This document shows, piece by piece, positions 33,912 through 41,319 of a DNA stretch of 41,339 nucleotides (the first letter of the stretch is position 1; every line of letters begins with the position of its first letter). Origin of the DNA: JAHJFW01 sp964595075 (lineage in GTDB: Bacteria > Patescibacteriota > Patescibacteriia > 2-12-FULL-60-25); contig CAZQNT010000005.1 in the NCBI GenBank assembly GCA_964595075.1, positions 1 through 41,339 of the forward strand, given 5' to 3'. The position numbers were made by a program, and so were the translations under genes. A model generated the notes under the pieces. That model ran no database searches and had not been told where the DNA came from. It saw only the letters and a program-made list of their open reading frames with translations.

Positions 33912-35812
33912 ACGACGAAATTCGCGCGATGCTCATGCGAGCCATGGCCTTTCATACTTCGTGGGGTCATGCGCCTACTCGCGCGGAGCTCGTCGCCACC
34001 GCGGAAGGATTGGGGGACGTATATTTCGCGGACGCGGTTTGCGTTTTGGATGAGCTGATAGCTTGCGGAGAGATTCATGAACGGTTGGGCAGATTAACGT
34101 TTCTTGACTCTCAAGATCTCGTAGACGAGATTCGAGCTTGCGAAGTTTGGCGTGAACGGAAGATTCGCGTAGCTCGCGGAGTGGCTTCTCGTTTGGCGAA
34201 AATTCCAGGCGTAAGATTCGTCGCGTTATGCAACACGACGGCTCTTGGACACGCAAACGATAAAAGCGACGTTGATTTTTTCGTCGTGTGTCGCAAAGGA
34301 ACCTTGTTCACAACGCGAGGTTTGGCGGCTTTGCCGTATAAGTTGTCGCGTAGGCGTCCGGGCGAAGAGGAGAGGGACGCGGTATGCCTTTCATACTTCG
34401 TGACTGATGACGGGCTCGACCTTTCATCGCACATGCTCGCTCCGGACGATCCGTATTTTCGATATTGGTTCTTGTCCTTACTACCTCTTTACGATGACGG
34501 AGTTGGAGAGGATTTGTGGTCGTCGAATCGCGTAATAACGTCACGTCACCCTTTCGCGCATAAGTGGATCGCGCCGTCGGATTTGGAGGTAGATAAAAGT
34601 CGTTGGTCACAATCCAGAGTTTTTCGTTTTGTCGAGCCGTTAGCGAAATATCTTCAAATGCTAACGTTCCCGGCGGTTATCAAGTCGCTTATGAATAGCG
34701 ATACGCGAGTGATCGTTACCGATAAAGCGCTAAAGTTTCATGTAGACGATAGACGTGAGGAGATCCGCGCTAAATACGAAGAGATTTGTAAGGATAAAGA
34801 TATTACTTCCGCTTCGTGTCATTCCCGTTCCTCCAAAGGCGGATGCGCCTCAGGCGCAGAAGACGGGAATCCAGAATTGATAGGAAAGATTAACCATTTA
34901 TCATGGATCCCCCCGATTGCAATCGGGGGTATGACAAACGCACTCACGAAGATTTTTTTCTCAATCGCTTGGCGCTTGGCGGTTTTAGTTCTCCCATGGC
35001 AAACGCGCTGGTTTTCCGACGCCTCTCTCGCCGGATGGCCGTGGGAGCAAGGGCGTCTTTCGTTTTACGCTTCGTGGTTTATTATTATCACGGCAACGAT
35101 TTTGGGATTCAAAACGTCTTCTCAAAATTCTTCACAACTCGCGCCAACAAAAGTGGTCCGTCCGAACCACTTTTGTTGGTTTATATTTTTGATGTTGTTT
35201 GCGGGGAGCTTGTTTTTTTCCGGTGGCGCGAGCGGCGCGTTCAGAGCCATAGGTCAGTGGTGGGCGCAGATTTTTTTGCTCGGATTGTTTGTAGTGGCCT
35301 TGCGACGAGCGGCGGTCTCTCATAGAAAGATAACGACTTGGTTCGTGATCTCGCTTCTTCCGCACATTGCGCTCGGAGTTTGGCAATACGCGACGCAGAA
35401 AGTCGTCGGATCTTCGTGGCTTGGAACACGGCGTGTACCGACTTCTTCGTATCTACGGCGGGTTTCCTCATCCGAATATTTTCGGCGGCTGGTTGGCCGT
35501 TGGATTGATTTTAGCGATTTGGCTCGCGGCGACGTCCGCAACGAAATATCGCGCGTTATCGTGGGCGATCGTCTCCGCGTTTTGCTCCATGACGCTTATA
35601 TTAACTTACGCGCGCAGCGCTTGGATCGCGGCGATCGTGGGAATTGTGGTTTTGATTGCGGCGCGACTTCCGGGTTCAGGGCGGGACAAGCCCGCCCCTA
35701 CGAAGCAATTTTTATTTGTTGCGCTTCTTTGCTCTTTCCTCGCGTCCGCAATCGTGGTTATTCCAAACGCGGATCATATCAAGTCGCGCTTCGTCGCTTC
35801 AGAACGGCTTGA
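33908..35812 (+). CDS. Nucleotidyltransferase domain joined through a repeat to the N-terminal half of an O-antigen-ligase-like membrane protein
   Basis: Residues 1-300 are a soluble nucleotidyltransferase-fold protein: a helical start, then VALCNTTALGHANDKSDVDFFVV with the DxD pair. About 45 residues (HSRSSKGGCASGAEDGNPEL onward) are translated from a REP-like repeat. Then comes a membrane protein (FSIAWRLAVLVLPWQTRWF, FYASWFIIITATILGF and more) that is the start of a Wzy/O-antigen ligase. Near 35418 the correct frame moves to +1, so everything after KVVGSSWLG in this frame (to 35812) is spurious. The two halves were therefore probably separate genes once, and the ligase is now broken or mis-assembled. 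A 36-nt palindrome is also translated in it (PTKVVRPNHFCW). Confidence 0.65.
   Translation: MNDEIRAMLMRAMAFHTSWGHAPTRAELVATAEGLGDVYFADAVCVLDELIACGEIHERLGRLTFLDSQDLVDEIRACEVWRERKIRVARGVASRLAKIPGVRFVALCNTTALGHANDKSDVDFFVVCRKGTLFTTRGLAALPYKLSRRRPGEEERDAVCLSYFVTDDGLDLSSHMLAPDDPYFRYWFLSLLPLYDDGVGEDLWSSNRVITSRHPFAHKWIAPSDLEVDKSRWSQSRVFRFVEPLAKYLQMLTFPAVIKSLMNSDTRVIVTDKALKFHVDDRREEIRAKYEEICKDKDITSASCHSRSSKGGCASGAEDGNPELIGKINHLSWIPPIAIGGMTNALTKIFFSIAWRLAVLVLPWQTRWFSDASLAGWPWEQGRLSFYASWFIIITATILGFKTSSQNSSQLAPTKVVRPNHFCWFIFLMLFAGSLFFSGGASGAFRAIGQWWAQIFLLGLFVVALRRAAVSHRKITTWFVISLLPHIALGVWQYATQKVVGSSWLGTRRVPTSSYLRRVSSSEYFRRLVGRWIDFSDLARGDVRNEISRVIVGDRLRVLLHDAYINLRAQRLDRGDRGNCGFDCGATSGFRAGQARPYEAIFICCASLLFPRVRNRGYSKRGSYQVALRRFRTA
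34817..34935. repeat. Composite REP-like repeat inside the nucleotidyltransferase/ligase ORF
   Basis: Reverse complement of the 11373-11491 unit, with the same GGCGGATGCGCCTCAGGCGC palindrome and GATCCCCCCGATT half. It is translated in frame and forms the junction between two unrelated domains. Confidence 0.85.
35144..35179. repeat. 36-nt palindromic element, copy 4, inside a coding region
   Basis: CCAACAAAAGTGGTCCGTCC followed by the complementary arm ending TTTTGTTGG. Thirty-six bases equal 12 codons, so it inserts PTKVVRPNHFCW without shifting the frame of the ligase gene. Confidence 0.85.
35677..35702. repeat. GGGCGGGACAAGCCCGCCC element in the ligase gene
   Basis: CAGGGCGGGACAAGCCCGCC plus CCTACG. 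Translated as GRDKPAPT, within a hydrophilic loop between membrane helices. Confidence 0.8.
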
Positions 35813-36069
35813 GCAAAAATCGCTCGACGCGCGAGTCGGCGGTTTGCGCGAAGGCTGGGAAATGTTTTTAAGGCAACCGTTTTTCGGAACCGGTCCGAAC
35901 GCGGAACTTTTTCTTCTCGCGCATAGATTGCCAAAGGGATCCACGGTTGAACCGCTCGAACCGCCGCATAACGCGTTTCTTTTGGCGCTGGTGAATTTTG
36001 GGATCGTTGGAATGATTTTGTTGTTCATGATTTTGCTAACTGTGCGATCGCTGGGATACGCGCATACTA

Positions 36070-36114
36070 GGGGAGGGCGGGACAAGCCAGCCCCTACAAG
36101 CTACTCGCTACTCG
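36070..36114. repeat. GGGCGGGACAAGCC element plus heptamer pair in the ligase gene
   Basis: GGGGAGGGCGGGACAAGCCA then CTACTCG twice (36101-36114). It is the same element-plus-heptamer combination as at 31328-31405, translated here as GGRDKPAPTSYSLLA. Confidence 0.8.
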
Positions 36115-36255
36115 CTTGCATGGTGATTCTTGCGATTTTCGACCATTATCTGCTTTCCGCTTGGTCGGGGCAGGCGCTTGTCGCCGCAGCGTTTTGCATA
36201 TCGGATACCTCTTGACGCGTAACGGTATCTTTGGCAATGTTGCGGCGCATGAGCG

Positions 36256-36282
36256 TTAGCAGTCTTTAATTAACATTGCTAA
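36256..36282. promoter_or_regulatory. CIRCE-like HrcA operator upstream of groES
   Basis: TTAGCAGTC, nine bases, CATTGCTAA: the 9-9-9 layout of CIRCE (TTAGCACTC-N9-GAGTGCTAA) with 8 of 9 and 7 of 9 matches. It lies 31 bases before the groES ATG. HrcA repression released by heat is the expected control. hrcA is not in the window. Confidence 0.7.
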
Positions 36283-36313
36283 TTTGCTTAATAAATCATT
36301 AAACGAATCGTTT

Positions 36314-36607
36314 ATGACGCTACGTCCATTGGGCGATCGGGTCATCGTGAAACCCGCCGCCAAAGAAGAGATGACAAAGGCAGGAATTATTCTTCCGGAT
36401 ACTGTAGACAAGGAACGTCCGGAGCAGGGCGAGATAATCGCAATCGGTCCGGGCCGTATGCTTGATAACGGAAATCGCGCGGCAATGTCGGTCAAGGTTG
36501 GCGACAAGATCGTATTTAAGAAATACTCTCCTGACGAAGTGAAGGTCGGTGACGCGGAATATCTCGTCATCTCCGAATCCGACGTAATGGCCGTTATCGA
36601 GTCCTAA
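36314..36607 (+). CDS. groES: Co-chaperonin GroES
   Basis: Seven-subunit lid of the GroEL chamber. The 97-residue protein has the family start TLRPLGDRVIVKPAAKEE, the mobile loop KAGIILPDTVDKERPEQG and the C-terminal strand VKVGDAEYLVISESDVMAVI. ATG 36314 is chosen; the longer frame adds ten residues derived from the operator region. A heptamer array follows its stop, then groEL 37 bases later. Confidence 0.97.
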   Translation: MTLRPLGDRVIVKPAAKEEMTKAGIILPDTVDKERPEQGEIIAIGPGRMLDNGNRAAMSVKVGDKIVFKKYSPDEVKVGDAEYLVISESDVMAVIES

Positions 36608-36640
36608 CCTGACACCTGATACCTAAAACCTGAAACCTAT
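36606..36640. repeat. Heptamer tandem array (AACCTGA, five units)
   Basis: AACCTGA CACCTGA TACCTAA AACCTGA AACCTAT in tandem, starting on the last two bases of the groES stop and ending five bases before groEL. The groEL ribosome-binding region is thus formed by repeat sequence. Its reverse complement resembles the array at 40870. Confidence 0.85.
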
Positions 36641-36644
36641 TACT

Positions 36645-38273
36645 ATGGCAAAGCAAATCATCTTTAATGAAGAAGCGCGTCATGCGCTGAAGCGCGGCGT
36701 GGATCAGCTCGCGAACGCGGTTCGCGTTACTCTCGGTCCGAAAGGCCGCAATGTTGTTATCGATAAAGGATACGGCGCACCGACGATTACCAAGGACGGC
36801 GTCACGGTCGCGAAAGAAATCGACCTTGAAAACAAGTTCGAAAATATCGGCGCGGATCTCGTGAAGGAAGTTGCGTCGAAAACCAACGACGTAGCGGGAG
36901 ACGGCACTACAACGGCGACGGTGTTGGCGCAAGCCATGATCGCGGAAGGAATCAAGAACATCACTGCCGGCGCAAATCCTCTAGCGGTTAAGCGCGGTAT
37001 GGAGAAAGGTCTTGAAGCGCTCGTTAAAGAGTTGAAGGAAAAAATTTCCAAGCCGGTTTCTGAAAACGAGATCGAACAGGTCGCGTCCATATCCGCAAAC
37101 GACGCGGAAATCGGAAAGACAATTGCCAGCGCGATGAAGCAGATGGGAAAGGATGGCGTTATCACCGTCGAAGAGTCGCAAACGTTCGGCGTAGAGACTG
37201 ACGTCGTACAAGGAATGAGGATTGATAAGGGATATTCTTCGCCGTACATGGTGACCAATTCCGAGCGCATGGAAGCGGAGTTTACGGACGCTTACATCCT
37301 AGTCACTGACAAGAAGATTTCATCCATCCAGGATATTCTTCCTGTATTGGAAAAGGTCGTTCAGAGCGGAAAGAAGGACATCGTTATCGTAGCCGACGAC
37401 CTTGAGGGCGAAGCGCTTACGACTCTCGTCGTGAACAAATTGCGCGGCACGTTTAACGCGCTCGCTGTGAAAGCGCCGGGATTCGGCGATCGCCGCAAAG
37501 AAATGTTGCAGGATATCGCGGTTGTTACTGGAGCTACATTTATAAGCGACGACGTTGGACGCAAATTGGATTCTGTCGGGTTGGAAGATCTGGGTTCCGC
37601 TCATAAAGTCGTAGCAACGAAAGATCACACGACATTCGTTAGCGGAGTTGGCGATAAGGCCGCTATCGAAGCGCGCGTTTCTCAAATCCGCAAACAGCTC
37701 GAGACTACGGATTCAGAATTTGACCGCGAGAAACTTCAGGAGCGTCTCGCGAAACTCGCGGGCGGGGTCGGCGTTATCAAGGTTGGCGCGGCAACGGAAG
37801 TTGAAATGAAAGAAAAGAAACACCGTATCGAAGATGCGGTTGCAGCGACTAAGGCGGCCGTGGAAGAGGGAATCGTTACGGGTGGCGGAGTTGCGCTGCT
37901 TCGCGCCATGTCTTGCTTGGATGCGGTGAACGCGGACGGCGAAGAATCCGTGGGCATAAAACTTTTGAAAAAGGCGCTTGAGGAGCCGATCCGCGCGATT
38001 GCTGAAAATGCGGGCAAGGATGGCTCGGTCGTCGTGGAGGAAGTGAAGAAGATGAAAGGCGGAGAGGGATACAACGCGCTTTTGAACAAGTACGAGGATT
38101 TGGTCGCAGCCGGAATCGTTGACCCGACAAAAGTTACGCGATCAGCTCTGCAGAACGCGGTTTCAATCGCCGCAATGTTCCTCACCACTGAGTGCGTGAT
38201 TACCGATCTTCCGAAAAAAGAAGAACCAGCCGGAGGTCATGACCATGGCGGAGGAATGGGGATGGGGTACTAG
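36645..38273 (+). CDS. groEL: Chaperonin GroEL
   Basis: ATP-driven folding chamber, 542 residues, full length. Start AKQIIFNEEARHALKRGVDQ, ATP-binding GPKGRNVVIDKGYGAPTITK and the catalytic GDGTTTATVLAQAM are present. The apical domain includes VEDGITTEE-type segment DGVITVEESQTFGVE. The C-terminus ends in a Gly/Met-rich tail with two histidines (GGHDHGGGMGMGY). It is in an operon with groES under the CIRCE-like site and is ended by the terminator at 38324. Confidence 0.98.
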   Translation: MAKQIIFNEEARHALKRGVDQLANAVRVTLGPKGRNVVIDKGYGAPTITKDGVTVAKEIDLENKFENIGADLVKEVASKTNDVAGDGTTTATVLAQAMIAEGIKNITAGANPLAVKRGMEKGLEALVKELKEKISKPVSENEIEQVASISANDAEIGKTIASAMKQMGKDGVITVEESQTFGVETDVVQGMRIDKGYSSPYMVTNSERMEAEFTDAYILVTDKKISSIQDILPVLEKVVQSGKKDIVIVADDLEGEALTTLVVNKLRGTFNALAVKAPGFGDRRKEMLQDIAVVTGATFISDDVGRKLDSVGLEDLGSAHKVVATKDHTTFVSGVGDKAAIEARVSQIRKQLETTDSEFDREKLQERLAKLAGGVGVIKVGAATEVEMKEKKHRIEDAVAATKAAVEEGIVTGGGVALLRAMSCLDAVNADGEESVGIKLLKKALEEPIRAIAENAGKDGSVVVEEVKKMKGGEGYNALLNKYEDLVAAGIVDPTKVTRSALQNAVSIAAMFLTTECVITDLPKKEEPAGGHDHGGGMGMGY

Positions 38274-38275
38274 GG

Positions 38276-38310
38276 AACACGTAACACGTAACACGTAACA
38301 CGCAACACGT
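38276..38310. repeat. Heptamer tandem array (AACACGT, five units)
   Basis: Four exact AACACGT units and one AACACGC, directly after the groEL stop. Same 7-base period as the other arrays but a different unit. Confidence 0.85.
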
Positions 38311-38323
38311 GACTGATGGAAGG

Positions 38324-38352
38324 AAAAACGCCCCGAGTGACGGGGCGTTTTT
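38324..38352 (+). terminator. Rho-independent terminator after groEL
   Basis: AAAAACGCCCC, GAGTGA loop, CGGGGCGTTTTT: a strong stem with A and T tracts, so it could work on both strands. It ends 27 bases before the prfB start. Confidence 0.9.
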
Positions 38353-38378
38353 CGTTGACTTTAGGGCGTATATTCGAT

Positions 38379-39512
38379 ATGTTGGTGAGCGTGAATAAAG
38401 AAATTTTGGATCGGATCGAGTCGCTTCAAGCCCGCATCGTTGATGCGTGGCGGGTTTTGAATTTGGACGCGCGGCAGGGGGAGATCAAGGCGCTTGAAAC
38501 AGAGATGGCGGCGCCGGATTTTTGGTCGGATCAGGAACGCGCTAAACGCGAATCGCAAAACATGTCCGAGCTGAAAAAAGAAGTCGAAGCATGGGCGGAA
38601 TTAAAGAAGGACGCGGAAGATCTGCTTGAGCTCGCTCAAATTACGGAAGGGGAAAAGGATGAGAACGAAGCCGAGTCGCAGCTCGCCGCGCTTGAAAAGC
38701 GTTACTTGGATTTAGAATTCACGATGATGTTTTCCGGCAAATACGACGCGTCTAATGCAGTGGTTTCAATTCATGCCGGAGCCGGCGGTACGGACGCGCA
38801 GGATTGGGCGGAGATGTTGCTTCGAATGTTCATGCGCTATGCCGAGAAAAAAGGTTGGAAGACTCGTTTGGTTGATGAGAGCCGCGGCGGCGAGGCGGGA
38901 ATCAAGTCCGCCACGTTTTTTGTTGAAGGGCGTTACGCTTACGGTCATTTGAAAGGCGAGGCGGGCGTGCATCGTCTGGTTCGCCAATCGCCGTTTAATG
39001 CGGATGCGCTTCGTCAGACTTCTTTCGCTTTGCTGGAAGTGGTTCCGGAGATCGATGAGACTGTTGAGATAGAGATAAAGCCGGAAGATTTGCGCATCGA
39101 TACTTTTATGTCCGGCGGAAAAGGCGGGCAGTCGGTGAACACGACTTATTCGGCGGTTCGCATCGTCCACATTCCTACAAAGATAACGGTTTCATGCCAG
39201 AACGAACGATCACAGACGCAGAACAAGGAAACGGCAATGAAGATTTTGAAAGGAAAGTTGGTTGCGCTCAAAGAAGAAGAACTCCGAAAAGAAAAAGAAA
39301 AGCTACGCGGCGAGTTTCATAGCGCCGAATGGGGGAATCAGATCCGATCTTACGTTTTGCATCCGTACAAGATGGTGAAGGATCATCGCACCGAGGTCGA
39401 GACATCGGATCCGGAGTCTGTCTTGAACGGAGATTTGGACAAGTTCGTCGAAGGATATTTGCGAATGGAAGCTGGCAAGACGGACGTAAAAGCGGAGTTG
39501 AACAAGGATTAG
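38379..39512 (+). CDS. prfB: Peptide chain release factor 2
   Basis: Class I release factor that reads UAA and UGA. The stop-recognition tripeptide SPF lies in VRQSPFNADALRQTSFA, which defines RF2 rather than RF1 (PxT). The peptidyl-tRNA hydrolysis motif is SGGKGGQSVNTTYSAVR. The N-terminal helical domain starts LDRIESLQARIVDAWRVLNL. The usual programmed +1 frameshift (CUU UGA C) in the N-terminal part is absent; the frame is uninterrupted (TTG GAC at the equivalent place). The start MLVSVNKEIL follows the groEL terminator; longer frames would run through that terminator. An RF2 gene fits the use of TGA as stop. Confidence 0.95.
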   Translation: MLVSVNKEILDRIESLQARIVDAWRVLNLDARQGEIKALETEMAAPDFWSDQERAKRESQNMSELKKEVEAWAELKKDAEDLLELAQITEGEKDENEAESQLAALEKRYLDLEFTMMFSGKYDASNAVVSIHAGAGGTDAQDWAEMLLRMFMRYAEKKGWKTRLVDESRGGEAGIKSATFFVEGRYAYGHLKGEAGVHRLVRQSPFNADALRQTSFALLEVVPEIDETVEIEIKPEDLRIDTFMSGGKGGQSVNTTYSAVRIVHIPTKITVSCQNERSQTQNKETAMKILKGKLVALKEEELRKEKEKLRGEFHSAEWGNQIRSYVLHPYKMVKDHRTEVETSDPESVLNGDLDKFVEGYLRMEAGKTDVKAELNKD

Positions 39513-39522
39513 ATCCATTGTA

Positions 39523-40110
39523 ATGATCGTACTGCGTGTCACAAAACGGAACGTAAAAATCGCAATCGACGCCGCGATAAAAGTTTTGAAACGCGGCGGC
39601 GTTATCGCGTATCCGACGGAGACGACTTATGGACTAGGTTGCGATCCGAGAAACGCGAAGGCAGTACTTCGCATCTACGCGATAAAGGGGAGGGAGAAAA
39701 AGAAGCCGTTGCTTCTCGTCGCATCGTCCATTGCACAAGTCAAAAAAGTTGCGAGGGTTGTAGGGAAAAATCTCACGCTGGCTAATCGTTATTGGCCGGG
39801 ACCGCTCACGCTCGTGTTGCCGGCAAAGAGAGGAAAGAAAGAAATTGCGATTCGCGTTTCATCTTCAAAATTAGTCCAATCGTTGACCGAAGCTTATGGA
39901 TTTCCGATCGTATCGACATCGGCGAATAAGTCAGGAGAACAGGAATGCAGATCAGGGAGAGCGATTGTCGCCACTTTTCAAAATCAAAAAAATAAACCTG
40001 ATTTGGTTATTGATGTTGGAAGTTTGCCACGAAGAAAACCGTCGACGGTCGCGAGGGTGGGTGAGGGTGGAGATTTTGAAGTTCTGCGCCACGGCGCAAT
40101 TAAAATATAA
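39523..40110 (+). CDS. tsaC: Threonylcarbamoyl-AMP synthase (TsaC/YrdC/Sua5 family)
   Basis: Makes threonylcarbamoyl-AMP from threonine, bicarbonate and ATP for the t6A37 modification of ANN-decoding tRNAs. Motifs: GGVIAYPTETTYGLGCDPRN at residues 25-45, KGREKKKPL, YWPGPLTLVLPAK, IAIRVSS and PIVSTSANKSGE. The C-terminal RRKPSTVARV closes the active site. At 195 residues it is the short YrdC form without the Sua5 domain. It begins 10 bases after prfB and ends two bases before rsmA, so the three form one operon concerned with translation. Confidence 0.95.
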   Translation: MIVLRVTKRNVKIAIDAAIKVLKRGGVIAYPTETTYGLGCDPRNAKAVLRIYAIKGREKKKPLLLVASSIAQVKKVARVVGKNLTLANRYWPGPLTLVLPAKRGKKEIAIRVSSSKLVQSLTEAYGFPIVSTSANKSGEQECRSGRAIVATFQNQKNKPDLVIDVGSLPRRKPSTVARVGEGGDFEVLRHGAIKI

Positions 40111-40112
40111 AT

Positions 40113-40979
40113 GTGACACCGACTGAAATCAAATCAGCTCTGTATCAACTCGGCGGCCATGCGAACAAGCGTCTTGGCCAGCATTTTTTGATTGATAAAA
40201 ATGTTTTGCAAACGATCGTTGATACCGCCGATATCAAGCGCGGTGATCGCGTGCTGGAGATCGGGCCGGGATTGGGAGTATTGACGCGGGAACTTCTTGA
40301 TCGTGGAGCGGAGGTCGTAGCTATCGAGCAAGATCGGAGATTTGTCGAATATTTAGGGCAAGAGTTCTCAGTGCTCAGTTCTCAGTGCTCAGTAAAGATA
40401 GTTGCTGGAGATGCGGCAACGATTCATTGGCATGATCTCGTCGAAGAAACACCGTGGAAATTCGTTTCCAACCTTCCTTATTCGATTACGTCTCTTGCGC
40501 TCAGAAAAGCGCTTTGGGCGCCACGACCGCCGGAGAAAATTGTTGTTTTGGTACAACGAGAAGTCGCTGAACGTGCAGTGCAAACAGCTGGGATGGATTC
40601 CCGTCTCCGCGGGAATGACAAAAAAGGAAAATGCAAGACGTCGCTTTTGTCGCTTATGGTCGCGCTATCCTCATCCTCCGCGCGGATTGTGAAGCGAGTG
40701 GCGCGCGGCGCGTTTTTTCCGGCGCCGAAAGTAGAGTCGGCGATTCTTGAAATTATTCCCATGACTTGGCAGGAACGGGAAAAACGATGGGGGATTCATC
40801 CGGATAAGATTATGGAGGTGGCGAAAAAGGGTTTCGCGCATCCGAGGAAGTTTTTGAAATCGAATTTAGGTGTCAGGTTTCAGATGTCAGGTTTCAGGGA
40901 GGTTGGGATCGATGAGAAAGCGCGTGCCGAGGATTTGTCGCCGGATGATTGGGCGCGGCTGGCGAAGACGATCGTATAA
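40113..40979 (+). CDS. rsmA: 16S rRNA dimethyladenosine transferase with three repeat-encoded insertions
   Basis: RsmA (KsgA) dimethylates two adjacent adenines (A1518 and A1519 in E. coli) near the 3' end of 16S rRNA. Motifs: KRLGQHFLIDKNVLQTIV, SAM-binding VLEIGPGLGVLTRELL, the catalytic SNLPYSIT and FFPAPKVESAIL. The start is GTG at 40113, two bases after the tsaC stop. Three segments do not belong to the family and come from repeats: EFSVLSSQCSVKIV (heptamer array 40365), AGMDSRLRGNDKKGK (REP-like element 40588) and GVRFQMSGFREV (heptamer array 40870). All keep the frame, so an essential-type enzyme tolerates them, probably as surface loops. Confidence 0.94.
   Translation: MTPTEIKSALYQLGGHANKRLGQHFLIDKNVLQTIVDTADIKRGDRVLEIGPGLGVLTRELLDRGAEVVAIEQDRRFVEYLGQEFSVLSSQCSVKIVAGDAATIHWHDLVEETPWKFVSNLPYSITSLALRKALWAPRPPEKIVVLVQREVAERAVQTAGMDSRLRGNDKKGKCKTSLLSLMVALSSSSARIVKRVARGAFFPAPKVESAILEIIPMTWQEREKRWGIHPDKIMEVAKKGFAHPRKFLKSNLGVRFQMSGFREVGIDEKARAEDLSPDDWARLAKTIV
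40365..40392. repeat. Heptamer tandem array inside rsmA
   Basis: TTCTCAG TGCTCAG TTCTCAG TGCTCAG: four units of seven bases with alternating first two bases. Confidence 0.85.
40588..40620. repeat. REP-like palindrome inside rsmA
   Basis: GGATTCCCGTCTCCGCGGGA flanked by CTGGGAT and ATGACA; a single-hairpin version of the family. Read as GMDSRLRGNDK. Confidence 0.85.
40870..40897. repeat. Heptamer tandem array inside rsmA, inverse of the groEL-upstream array
   Basis: GTGTCAG GTTTCAG ATGTCAG GTTTCAG. The reverse complement of the array at 36606 reads GTTTCAG, GTATCAG, GTGTCAG units, so the two are inverted copies of one family. Confidence 0.85.
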
Positions 40980-41024
40980 AAAGAAAGATGCCGGACTTGG
41001 GAGTGAACCCTATGTCCGGCATCT
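40976..41024 (-). terminator. Rho-independent terminator of the Ala/Lys-rich gene
   Basis: On the minus strand, AGATGCCGGAC pairs with GTCCGGCATCT (11 bp, 17-base loop) and is followed by TTCTTTTTATA. It overlaps the end of rsmA. The 43 bases between it and the gene contain two further short hairpins (CCCCT...AGGGG; GCGCGC...GCGCGC). Confidence 0.8.
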
Positions 41025-41067
41025 TGCTATGGAAGTTACCCCCTCCATGGCTAGGGGTGCGCGCGTT

Positions 41068-41319
41068 CTAGGCCGCGCGCTTTTGCGCCTTGGCCGCCGC
41101 CCGCGCCTCGGCCTTGGCCTTGCCGCGAGCCGCCTTGGCCGCTGCCTTGGCCGCTTCCGCAGCCGCCTCGGCCTTGGCCTTGTCCGCCTCCTCCTCGGCG
41201 ATGAGCGCCTCGATCTCGCGCTCCACGGCCTCGCGCTGAGCCGTCTCCTCGGCGAGGAGCTGCTCGAGCTCCTCCTCCTCGGTCAGCTCGCGCGGCGGCT
41301 CGACCGGCACGGCCATCAA
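41068..41319 (-). CDS. Ala/Lys/Glu-rich low-complexity helical protein, possibly 5'-truncated
   Basis: About 83 residues are visible. An acidic first half (PRELTEEEELEQLLAEETAQ) passes into a basic second half rich in Ala and Lys (AKAAAKAARGKAKAEARAAA) ending KRAA and TAG. The whole looks like one long charged helix. Similar tails occur in histone-H1-like nucleoid proteins and in TolA-type spacers, so no function can be assigned. GC content is far higher than in the neighbouring genes, with almost exclusive GCC, GAG and AAG codons, which suggests a foreign origin. The frame remains open to the window edge upstream of the first ATG (41316), so the start may lie outside. Confidence 0.6.
   Translation of the reverse strand: MMAVPVEPPRELTEEEELEQLLAEETAQREAVEREIEALIAEEEADKAKAEAAAEAAKAAAKAARGKAKAEARAAAKAQKRAA

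Larger units (their letters stand above)
35418..36215 (+). pseudogene. O-antigen ligase / Wzy-like membrane protein, C-terminal part in shifted frame
   Basis: This is the continuation of the ligase whose first half is in the preceding ORF. The frame beginning LEHGVYRLLRIYGGFPHPN carries the family's Y-G-x-F-P-H-P-N motif, then hydrophobic helices (FGGWLAVGLILAIWLAATSA; LLCSFLASAIVVIPNAD). The large-loop region GGLREGWEMFLRQPFFGTGPN and PPHNAFLLALVNFGIVGMI follow, a pattern typical of Wzy/WaaL polymerases that act on lipid-linked glycans outside the membrane. Between SSWLG and LEHGVY the family normally has about 15-20 more residues, so a deletion with frameshift is likely. The peptide GRDKPAPT appears twice, each time from a GC-rich repeat (35677 and 36070). 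Confidence 0.65.
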
